NCBI GenBank assembly: GCA_910576985.1
Contig: CAJTLA010000008.1
Coordinates: forward strand, 1 to 35,462
Length of the DNA: 35,462 bases
Source: an uncultured Bacilli bacterium
Lineage (GTDB): Bacteria > Bacillota_I > Bacilli_A > RF39 > UBA660
Reading direction: 5' to 3'
In this document: piece by piece, positions 8,278-13,520 of the stretch
Layout of the letters: every line of letters begins with the position of its first letter
How positions within the stretch are numbered: the stretch's first letter is position 1
Made by a program: the position numbers and the translations under genes
Notes under the pieces: generated by a model
Told to the model about the DNA's origin: nothing
The model's database searches: none
What the model saw: the letters and a program-made list of their open reading frames with translations, nothing else

Positions 8278-8955
8278 TCAAGAATGAATTCCAGTTCCAT
8301 CCTGCGCTTTGTTTAAAGCACTTTTAGCAGCATTTTGTTCTGCCTCTTTTTTACTATGAGCAATTCCTACTCCATAACAAATTTGATCAATTCTAACTTC
8401 CACTGTAAATGTTTTATGATGTGCTGGTCCTTCTTCTTTTACAGTAATATATTCCAAACTTTTTTTATCAGTTTGAACAAGTTCTTGCAATAATGATTTA
8501 TAATCTTTAATAAAATCTAATTGATGATTTTCAATCATAGGTATCATATGAGTATTTAAAAATTTGTGGACAGTCTCTAACCCCTGATCTAAATAAAGTG
8601 CCCCAATAAAAGCCTCGAAAATATCAGCTACAATGGCCTTTCTATACTTTCCTCCATTTTCAAATTCCCCTTTTCCAAGTAATAATTCTTCATTCAAATT
8701 CAACTTTAAAGAATATTCATACAAAGCATCTTCACACACATAGTGTGCTCTCATTTTAGTCATTACCCCTTCATCATATTCTGTATTTCGATATAAGTAA
8801 TCACTAATAAAAAGCTCTAAAATCGCATCTCCTAAATACTCTAATCTCTCATAACTAAGAAGCCCATGCTCATTTGCATAAGAAGTATGCGTAAAAGCTT
8901 GTGCATATAATGATTCATGTTCTGTTTTTATATTCAATCTCTCTAATAGTTTCAT
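8278..8955 (-). CDS. rnc: Ribonuclease III
   Basis: Double-strand-specific endoribonuclease for rRNA and mRNA processing, 225 aa, normal length. The signature helix ERLEYLGDAILEL is at residues 36-48. The second metal-binding cluster is DIFEAFIGALYLDQG near residues 111-125. A C-terminal dsRNA-binding domain starts at DYKSLLQELVQ (about 147) and ends with the KKEAEQNAAKSALNK helix. ATG at 8955 behind GGTGAT, with a TATAAT -10 box about 25 bases upstream. It ends in TGA, which helps exclude a mycoplasma-type code. The usual smc/ftsY partners are not next to it. Confidence 0.96.
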   Translation of the reverse strand: MKLLERLNIKTEHESLYAQAFTHTSYANEHGLLSYERLEYLGDAILELFISDYLYRNTEYDEGVMTKMRAHYVCEDALYEYSLKLNLNEELLLGKGEFENGGKYRKAIVADIFEAFIGALYLDQGLETVHKFLNTHMIPMIENHQLDFIKDYKSLLQELVQTDKKSLEYITVKEEGPAHHKTFTVEVRIDQICYGVGIAHSKKEAEQNAAKSALNKAQDGTGIHS

Positions 8956-9006
8956 CCTATCACCACATTTATTATAACATGTATTATTTTAAAAGGGAAT
9001 AAAAGA

Positions 9007-9055
9007 AAAAAGTCAATAATGACTTTTTACACAAAAATTCCATTATTGGCGACTT
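9007..9055. repeat. Overlapping inverted repeats between divergent rnc and yidD
   Basis: A perfect 9-bp stem AAAAAGTCA/TGACTTTTT (9007-9015 with 9020-9028) has T-runs on both strands. Its left arm also pairs with a second arm at 9041-9055 (AAGTC+AATAATG against CATTATT+GACTT with three extra bases GGC). The two pairings exclude each other, a terminator/antiterminator-like arrangement, though no gene is known to be transcribed through it. Confidence 0.45.
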
Positions 9056-9095
9056 CCACAAATACAAATTTTTGACAACTTTCCCAAATTATCAT

Positions 9096-9124
9096 TTTAC
9101 ATTTTCTTTAAAGTCTAGTATAAT
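9096..9124 (+). promoter_or_regulatory. Promoter of yidD operon
   Basis: TTTACA at 9096-9101, 17-base spacer, TATAAT at 9119-9124. The predicted start of transcription is at 9131-9132, on or one base before the yidD ATG. Confidence 0.7.
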
Positions 9125-9131
9125 GGTTAAG

Positions 9132-9353
9132 ATGAAAAAAATATTAATTACATTAATCAAAGGATATCAAAAAATCCCTGGATCATTTCATGACTCATGC
9201 AGACATATTCCAACTTGCTCCAATTATGCAATAGAAGCAATAAAGGAACATGGCTCTATTAAGGGAAGCTTGCTCACAATCAAACGTATTTTAAAATGTA
9301 ACCCCTTTGGAACGAGTGGCTATGATCCAGTACCAAAAAGGAGAGAAAAATGA
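9132..9353 (+). CDS. yidD: Membrane protein insertion efficiency factor YidD
   Basis: Small membrane-associated protein of 73 aa that assists YidC/Sec-dependent membrane protein insertion. Family landmarks are complete: LIKGYQKIPGSF start, CRHIPTCSNYAIEAIKEHG with the conserved cysteines, then GSLLTIKRILKCNPFGTSGYDPVP. An ATG at 9123 and a longer in-frame extension exist, but the first lies inside the -10 box and the extension contains the whole promoter. The ATG at 9132 matches the family start. No Shine-Dalgarno sequence precedes it and transcription should begin at about 9131-9132, so the message is probably leaderless. It overlaps the following gene by ATGA. Confidence 0.92.
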   Translation: MKKILITLIKGYQKIPGSFHDSCRHIPTCSNYAIEAIKEHGSIKGSLLTIKRILKCNPFGTSGYDPVPKRREK

Positions 9354-10216
9354 AAAAGTTTTTATTATTAATAACAATCACTTTATTTACTATCAGTAGC
9401 ACAGGATGTTTTAAAAGAGATGAATTAGAAGACATTACCATCTATACAACAATTTACCCAGTTCAATATATTACCAATCGATTATATGGAGAACACAGCA
9501 AAATCTACAGTATTTACCCAATTGATGTCAATCCTTCCAATTATAAACTGACAGACAAACAAATCAAAGATTATAGTAAAGCAAAACTCTTCATATTCAA
9601 TGGACTAAGTGATGAAAAGGACTATGTTCAAAAATTATTTCAATACAACAAAAAACTAAAAATCATTGATACAACTTCTAGTATGGAAATTATTTATGGA
9701 GAAGAAGAAGCATGGTTAGATCCTTCCAATTTCTTAATGCTTGCCCAAAATATTAAAAATGGTTTTAAAGAATATATCAATAATCATTATTTAAAAAATG
9801 AAATTGAAGAAAATTATCAAGCTTTAAAAGTAGAAGTATCCAATCTAGATGCTGAAATCAGTTCTATGTATGAAAATAGCTCCAAAAAAACAATCGTTGT
9901 AGCAAATGATATGTTTAAGTTCTTAGAAAAATATGGATTCACAGTCTATTCATTAGAAGAAAATGAAAACTTAACAGAAAAAACCATCGCTGATATTAAA
10001 GCACTAATCCAAAATGGTCAAATTCATTACATATTTATAAAAGAAAATGATGATATTCCAAAAACTGTAGAATCCATTCAAAAAGAAAGCAAAATTGAAT
10101 TATTAGAACTAAATACATTAACCAATATCAGTGAACAAGACAGTGGGAATAATGAAGATTATGTTTCCATTATGAACAAAAACTTAGAACTTTTAAAACA
10201 AGAATTATATGATTAA
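9350..10216 (+). CDS. ZnuA/AdcA-like (cluster A-I) substrate-binding lipoprotein without histidine ligands
   Basis: Lipoprotein of 288 aa: signal peptide MKKFLLLITITLFTISSTGC with lipobox STGC (lipidated Cys20). The body follows the ZnuA-type metal-binding lipoprotein fold: ITIYTTIYPVQYITNRLYGEH, then YPIDVNPSNYKLTDKQIKDYSKAKLFIFNGL, AWLDPSNFLMLAQNI, and VANDMFKFLEKYGF. The positions that normally carry zinc-binding histidines (PHxYEP, HxWLDP, xHxAFxY) read NPSNY, EAWLDP and NDMF. No cognate ABC permease or ATPase is adjacent. Coupled to yidD by a four-base overlap with AGGAGAG ribosome site. It may bind another ligand, act as a chaperone-like envelope protein, or use acidic ligands; function unresolved. 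Confidence 0.75.
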   Translation: MKKFLLLITITLFTISSTGCFKRDELEDITIYTTIYPVQYITNRLYGEHSKIYSIYPIDVNPSNYKLTDKQIKDYSKAKLFIFNGLSDEKDYVQKLFQYNKKLKIIDTTSSMEIIYGEEEAWLDPSNFLMLAQNIKNGFKEYINNHYLKNEIEENYQALKVEVSNLDAEISSMYENSSKKTIVVANDMFKFLEKYGFTVYSLEENENLTEKTIADIKALIQNGQIHYIFIKENDDIPKTVESIQKESKIELLELNTLTNISEQDSGNNEDYVSIMNKNLELLKQELYD

Positions 10217-10240
10217 ACCGCTATAGATTTAGCGGTTTTT
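10216..10240 (+). terminator. Terminator of the yidD-lipoprotein operon
   Basis: Stem AACCGCTA/TAGCGGTT, loop TAGATT, followed by T-run. It overlaps the stop region of the convergent XRE gene. Confidence 0.85.
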
Positions 10241-10457
10241 ACTTATTTTTCTTTCTCATTGTAATTTCAATATTAAATTCTTTGGCAATTTCTAATAATG
10301 TATCAATATTATAACTACTTAAATCTCTCTCATAAGCTTGAACAGTCATCTTACTTTTCCCAATTCTATGAGCAAAATCCTTTTGAGTTAACTCTGTCCA
10401 TTCTCTAATAATTTTCATGATTTCTGCTCTATTATAATTATTTGCTTTAAACTCCAA
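10239..10457 (-). CDS. Small XRE-family helix-turn-helix regulator
   Basis: Protein of 72 aa that is almost entirely one Cro/C1-type HTH: IIREWTELTQKDFAHRIGKSKMTVQAYERDLSSYNIDTLLEIAKEFNIEITM. The recognition helix is around KSKMTVQAYERD. Start is TTG at 10457 with AGAGGTG six bases upstream. It is divergent from a second XRE gene, and the 104-base gap between them holds two identical operator palindromes. No toxin-like gene adjoins it. Confidence 0.85.
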   Translation of the reverse strand: MEFKANNYNRAEIMKIIREWTELTQKDFAHRIGKSKMTVQAYERDLSSYNIDTLLEIAKEFNIEITMRKKNK

Positions 10458-10490
10458 TTTTTACACCTCTTACTTCTTTTGCTTTCCTAT

Positions 10491-10551
10491 TTGACAAGCA
10501 TAGCACGAATATGCTACCATATTCCCATAAAGCATAATGATAATATGCTTT
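10491..10551 (+). promoter_or_regulatory. Promoter with two AGCATA-N7-TATGCT operators
   Basis: Two palindromes share the same half-sites and the same 7-base spacer: 10497-10515 and 10531-10549 (the second extends to AAAGCATA/TATGCTTT). Their centres are 34 bp apart. The first lies directly behind a TTGACA -35 box (10491-10496) and covers the spacer of a promoter whose likely -10 is TACCAT (10515-10520). The second covers the transcription start and ends beside the GGAGGG ribosome site of the plus-strand XRE gene. This is the geometry of an autoregulated repressor. Confidence 0.7.
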
Positions 10552-10561
10552 CGGAGGGACT

Positions 10562-10786
10562 ATGACATATAATAAATTAAAAAAAATGCGGAAAAAGAAC
10601 CATTATACATGCCTACAAATGAGTCAAAAATTAGGAATTAGTAAACCTTTTTATTGCCAATTAGAAAATAGAAAAAGAAGACTGTCTTATGAAATGGCAA
10701 TTAAAATTGCTGCGATTTTTAAAATGAAACCTGATTCTCTTTTTTATGTAGATTATACAAAAAAAGAATCTAGTAATAACCACTAG
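10562..10786 (+). CDS. Small XRE-family repressor-like regulator
   Basis: Protein of 74 aa: KMRKKNHYTCLQMSQKLGISKPFYCQLENRKRRLSYEMAIKIAAIFKMKPDSLFYVD, a complete Cro/C1 HTH with recognition helix SKPFYCQLENRKR. GGAGGG seven bases before ATG. The operators at 10497-10549 sit directly in its promoter and leader, so it probably represses itself (inference). Proteins of this form commonly control conjugative elements or prophage genes, but no such genes flank it here. Confidence 0.88.
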   Translation: MTYNKLKKMRKKNHYTCLQMSQKLGISKPFYCQLENRKRRLSYEMAIKIAAIFKMKPDSLFYVDYTKKESSNNH

Positions 10787-10790
10787 ATTC
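10766..10790 (-). terminator. Hairpin over the XRE stop codon, terminator-like on the minus strand
   Basis: Perfect 9-bp stem GAATCTAGT/ACTAGATTC with loop of seven, containing the XRE stop codon. On the minus strand it is followed by seven T, on the plus strand only by A-rich sequence. It would stop minus-strand transcription coming from the tRNA side. Confidence 0.5.
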
Positions 10791-10836
10791 AAATTATAAA
10801 AAATCACCTAAAATTGTATGTACAAAAATAGGAACA

Positions 10837-10876
10837 ATTATCATAAGAGTTTCAAAGCTCTTTTTTTCATGATAAT
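10837..10876 (+). terminator. Terminator of the XRE gene inside a larger palindrome
   Basis: Stem AAGAG/CTCTT at 10845-10862 with seven T is enclosed by an outer pair ATTATCAT (10837-10844) and ATGATAAT (10869-10876). Confidence 0.6.
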
Positions 10877-10881
10877 ATAAA

Positions 10882-10926
10882 AGGCTGCGATAAAGCTGAT
10901 TACAAAATCAAATTCATCCACAGCCT
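10882..10926. repeat. 45-base imperfect palindrome
   Basis: Read on the minus strand: outer stem AGGCTG/CAGCCT, middle stem GATGAA/TTTATC, apical stem TGATT/AATCA with loop TTGT, then TTTTATATT. Small internal loops separate the stems. It may serve as an extra tRNA-Ser terminator or be a REP-like repeat. Confidence 0.5.
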
Positions 10927-10927
10927 A

Positions 10928-10947
10928 AAACTATTCAAAAATAGTTT
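10928..10947 (-). terminator. Terminator of tRNA-Ser
   Basis: Stem AAACTATT/AATAGTTT, loop of four, with TTTT at the minus-strand 3' side, nine bases beyond the CCA end. Confidence 0.5.
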
Positions 10948-10956
10948 GATTCCTAA

Positions 10957-11048
10957 TGGCGGAGCAGGAGAGATTTGAACTCTCGCGCCGGTTACCCGAC
11001 CTACACCCTTAGCAGGGGCGCCTCTTCAACCTCTTGAGTACTACTCCA
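10957..11048 (-). tRNA. tRNA-Ser(GCU)
   Basis: Class II tRNA of 92 bases including encoded CCA. Acceptor GGAGTAG/CTGCTCC, anticodon GCT in CCCCTGCTAAGGG, long variable arm, T-loop GTTCAAAT. It has its own promoter and decodes AGC/AGU. Confidence 0.96.
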
Positions 11049-11062
11049 ATTGACATTTATTA

Positions 11063-11091
11063 TTTTACAGAAAGTAAGATACAATGTCAAT
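11063..11091 (-). promoter_or_regulatory. Promoter of tRNA-Ser
   Basis: Minus strand TTGACA, 17-base spacer, TAAAAT, ending 15 bases before the tRNA. Confidence 0.75.
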
Positions 11092-11122
11092 AGATTTTTT
11101 AAAACAAAGTAAAATTTTTTTC

Positions 11123-11149
11123 AAAAAAAACCAGTTTCTAATCACTGAT
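11123..11149 (-). terminator. Terminator of the tRNA-Ile/tRNA-Glu transcript
   Basis: Minus-strand stem ATCAGT/ACTGGT with loop of eight and a run of T, downstream of tRNA-Glu. Confidence 0.55.
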
Positions 11150-11184
11150 TTTTCTAAACTCAATCATTTGAGTAAATATCAAAT

Positions 11185-11261
11185 TGGTGACCTGTACGAG
11201 ATTTGAACTCGTGAATGCATGCGTGAAAGGCATGTGTGTTAAACCGCTTCACCAACAGGCC
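11185..11261 (-). tRNA. tRNA-Glu(UUC)
   Basis: 77 bases with encoded CCA. Begins GGCCTGTTGGT, anticodon TTC in GCCTTTCACGC, T-loop GTTCAAAT, 3' end GTCACCA. Second gene of an Ile-Glu transcript. Confidence 0.96.
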
Positions 11262-11277
11262 AAGTCAAAATTTATAA

Positions 11278-11354
<77 letters not shown>

Positions 11355-11375
11355 ATTAATAAATAAGACTATTAC

Positions 11376-11404
11376 AGTATACAATATTTTATTCATTTTG
11401 ACAA
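11376..11404 (-). promoter_or_regulatory. Promoter of the tRNA-Ile/tRNA-Glu operon
   Basis: Minus strand TTGTCA, 17-base spacer, TATACT, 22 bases before tRNA-Ile. Confidence 0.7.
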
Positions 11405-11516
11405 TACTTTTTACAAAATTTTATAAAAAAGTTTTGTCATGCCCGATTTACATAACCAATTATACTACATTAAAATAGTTTTGACAAGCGCTTTTTTGTT
11501 TTTTTGTAAAAAGTAT

Positions 11517-11545
11517 TTGCATAACAGTCTATTATGTGCTATAAT
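11517..11545 (+). promoter_or_regulatory. Promoter of structured RNA candidate 1
   Basis: TTGCAT, 17-base spacer, TATAAT (11540-11545) inside TGTGCTATAATG; transcription start expected at about 11550-11552. Confidence 0.75.
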
Positions 11546-11551
11546 GTAAAT

Positions 11552-11748
11552 GTCCTGGAAGCAATTGCAAACCCACTCCCCTACAAGAGTTTTTAAGTGG
11601 TTTGTCTCCCTTCCTGGACGAGGAAGTAAACAATTCATTTAATGAATTCAGTAGAAGTTATTATAACTTCTCATACCGTCTTGTATACATCGGTGATTAC
11701 AGAATTCTGTAATCAAAAACTAGTCTTTATGACTAGTTCTTTTTTTTA
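11552..11748 (+). ncRNA. Unrecognised structured non-coding RNA, about 195 nt
   Basis: A consensus promoter, a chain of hairpins and an intrinsic terminator, with no plausible reading frame between them. The 5' end GTCC-T-GGAAG (11552-11561) pairs with CTTCC-T-GGAC (11610-11619). It encloses a second stem, CAAACC-C-ACT (11568-11577) with AGTGGTTTG (11596-11604), and a C-rich loop. Next come a 7-bp hairpin (11632-11648), an 8-bp hairpin AGAAGTTA/TAACTTCT (11653-11671), a short ACCG/CGGT stem (11675-11694) and an 8-bp hairpin GATTACAG/CTGTAATC (11695-11714). The terminator stem AACTAGTC/GACTAGTT and nine T end the RNA. I could not match it to 6S, SRP, RNase P, tmRNA or any riboswitch consensus I know. 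No plus-strand gene follows, so a cis-acting leader role is unlikely. Confidence 0.7.
11718..11748 (+). terminator. Bidirectional terminator: RNA candidate 1 and convergent small gene
   Basis: 8-bp stem AACTAGTC/GACTAGTT, loop TTTAT, then C and nine T on the plus strand; on the minus strand five T follow the stem, which also overlaps the stop of the gene at 11733-12032. Confidence 0.85.
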
Positions 11749-12032
11749 TCCATTTCTAATCTTAAGCGTAAATAACTATCAGCAGTTTCTACATAAGGTT
11801 TGCTTACCCTTGCTTCAATAGAACGGCAATATTTCATAAATTCGCCCTTCTCTGATTCTGACATTTCTTCCATTGCTCCAGAGCAAGACAACATATGAAA
11901 CCTTTCTAACATAATTGGATCAACTTTCTCAGGTGCTGTTTGTTGCAGTAAATCAATAGTGTAAGCAAGAATCAAAAGTTCTGATGGATCCGTTTCATTT
12001 TGCTCCACAATAGTATCATAAAATTCTAGCAT
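11733..12032 (-). CDS. Small acidic hypothetical protein
   Basis: Protein of 99 aa, rich in E, L and M, predicted mainly helical, with no membrane segment or signal peptide. Recognisable stretches are PSELLILAYTIDLLQQTAPEKVDPIMLERFHML and a C-terminal EARVSKPYVETADSYLRLRLEMDKKKN. I recognise no family. A strong TGGAGGG ribosome site precedes the ATG. It sits downstream of tRNA-Lys on the same strand, separated by a terminator hairpin, and converges on RNA candidate 1, sharing its terminator. Confidence 0.75.
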   Translation of the reverse strand: MLEFYDTIVEQNETDPSELLILAYTIDLLQQTAPEKVDPIMLERFHMLSCSGAMEEMSESEKGEFMKYCRSIEARVSKPYVETADSYLRLRLEMDKKKN

Positions 12033-12056
12033 ATTTTCCCTCCATTTATATCCATG

Positions 12057-12078
12057 AAAAAAACCTTATTGCAGGTTT
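12057..12078 (-). terminator. Terminator of tRNA-Lys
   Basis: Minus-strand stem AAACCT/AGGTTT, loop of six, then TTTT; it lies between tRNA-Lys and the small gene. Confidence 0.6.
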
Positions 12079-12089
12079 CAATTTCAAAC

Positions 12090-12165
12090 TGGTGTCCTCT
12101 TAGGGGCTCGAACCCTAGACCCACTGATTAAGAGTCAGTTGCTCTACCAACTGAGCTAAGAAGAC
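12090..12165 (-). tRNA. tRNA-Lys(CUU)
   Basis: 76 bases with encoded CCA. Acceptor GTCTTCT/AGAGGAC, D-arm AGCTCAGTTGGTAGAGC, anticodon CTT in ACTGACTCTTAATCAGT, T-loop GTTCGAGC. Confidence 0.96.
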
Positions 12166-12182
12166 AAATTAATAACAAAATC

Positions 12183-12211
12183 ATTATACCATCTTTTATT
12201 GATAATAGCAA
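12183..12211 (-). promoter_or_regulatory. Promoter of tRNA-Lys
   Basis: Minus strand TTGCTA, 17-base spacer, TATAAT, 18 bases before the tRNA. Confidence 0.75.
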
Positions 12212-12241
12212 GAATAATAAGAAAAAAACCAGGATAAAAAC

Positions 12242-13429
12242 CAGGACTAAATCATGAAAGAAAATAAATATACAGTTTAAGACAAGTAATTATCTAGTCT
12301 TAAACGTTTTTTCTTTTCAAAAATTTGATTTTTTAGCTTAAGCAAAGATAACATATATTCCTTACCATAACTCCCTCAAAATCTAAAGACATTATTTTTC
12401 TTATTCTCCTTAAACTTCTATTTTCATAAAAAGGCTTTAATTTGTTTATCATTCCTAAACAAAATTTATTTATTAATTGTAAGTTCATTAAAGCATTTTT
12501 ATTCATTGTATTATTTTTATCTTCTCTAAATGTAAAGTCTAAATGCCAATGCAATTTATTCTCTACTGACCAATGATTCCTTATTGCTTTTGCAAATAAC
12601 TCTACATTTACATTTAAACTTGATATGTAGTATCTTCTTTCCACTTTCTTTTCTCCTTTTTTTATTATAGTCTTTTTCACCATTCCAAATGTCCTTAGAC
12701 CTTTCCATTCACTATACCATTTTATATCACTTGTTTGGAAATACCCATATCTTATAAAACAAGAATGACTTTTTTCTTCTTGATGAAAATATGCTGCTTC
12801 TAATCTTCCTGCTATTATTTGTTATTGTGTTTTCTCATCAAAGTATAACTCTAAATCTACATTAAAATTTGAATGATTTTTCTTAACTGGAACTACATAA
12901 TCACCTTTTTTCTCTTTTACTGCCTCTATATTTTTTTTCTGAGTGTTTAGTGCGTCCCAAGTTACAATTGTATCTTTGATTTTAAGTCTCGATAATATAA
13001 TAGGGACAGTCGGAATTTCATTGCTTTTATCTGATATTCTTTCTGATGCCAAACATATTTCATAATTATTTGAGCAAGCATTTAAAGCGTTTAATAGGGA
13101 AATTTTTTCGTTATAGTTTGTTTCATTTCTTCCACTTCCACAAGACACCCTTCCATCAATACTTATTATATCGGTTTCCAAGCTATTATTAAAAGTTATT
13201 GTTTGATAAAAATGAACTAGTATATTTTCTAATTCCTTGCTATCTATCATTGACATTACTCTTTCGATAGTTTGCCAATAGGGATTCCATGGGTTATCAG
13301 TAAAAAACTTTTAAAAAAGTCACGGTGAAATTGAACAAAATCTGGGATATCCTCCCATGTATCTATTCCAGCTAGGGAAGAAAAAATCACATAACACCAC
13401 TATTGCTTTTTTTTCATGATTTAGTCCTG
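12242..13429 (-). mobile_element. ISAs1-family insertion sequence remnant
   Basis: About 1.19 kb bounded by inverted ends starting CAGGACTAAATCATGAAA, identical for 18 bases on the two sides (12242-12259 on the plus strand and 13412-13429 on the minus strand), then one mismatch and four more matches. CAGG-type ends suit the ISAs1 family. The internal gene is a dead transposase. No clean target-site duplication is visible. The right end abuts the T-run of the prepilin gene terminator, so the element landed just outside that gene. Confidence 0.8.
12333..13417 (-). pseudogene. ISAs1-family transposase, disrupted
   Basis: C-terminal half (12333-12683) contains the family hallmark NHWSVENKLHWHLDFTFREDKNNT; the middle (12822-13256) has IDGRVSCGSGR and VTWDALNTQKK-type DDE regions. 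The two are in the same frame and joined by readable sequence (AGRLEAAYFHQEE, WKGLRTFG) across a single TAA at 12822-12824. Upstream, the N-terminal part (AGIDTWEDIPDFVQFHRDFFKSF, HGIP) is readable only with frameshifts near 13285 and 13390 and a further stop. At least three lesions, so inactive. Confidence 0.85.
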
Positions 13430-13482
13430 AAAAAAACTGATAAAACCAATCAATCCCTATTTTGATCGCTTAATCAGTTTTT
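13430..13482 (-). terminator. Terminator of the prepilin-like gene
   Basis: Minus-strand outer stem AAAAACTGAT/ATCAGTTTTT enclosing a partly paired 31-base loop, followed by T-run that ends at the insertion sequence boundary. Confidence 0.6.
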
Positions 13483-13520
13483 ATTTTCACATTCATAAAC
13501 AAAGCAAACTTAAGAAAATT

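Noticed and set aside
9072..9131. TTGACA at 9072 as the yidD -35 box and the longer YidD start
   Set aside because: It lies 41 bases from the TATAAT; TTTACA at 9096 has the correct 17-base spacing, and the extended frame would include the promoter.
10239..10786. Toxin-antitoxin module
   Set aside because: Both genes are HTH proteins only; no toxin-like partner is adjacent.
11552..11748. 6S RNA or SRP RNA
   Set aside because: Length suits 6S, but the ends do not form a closing stem around a central bubble; the structure is a chain of hairpins. The GTCC-GGAAG string resembles the SRP loop only superficially.
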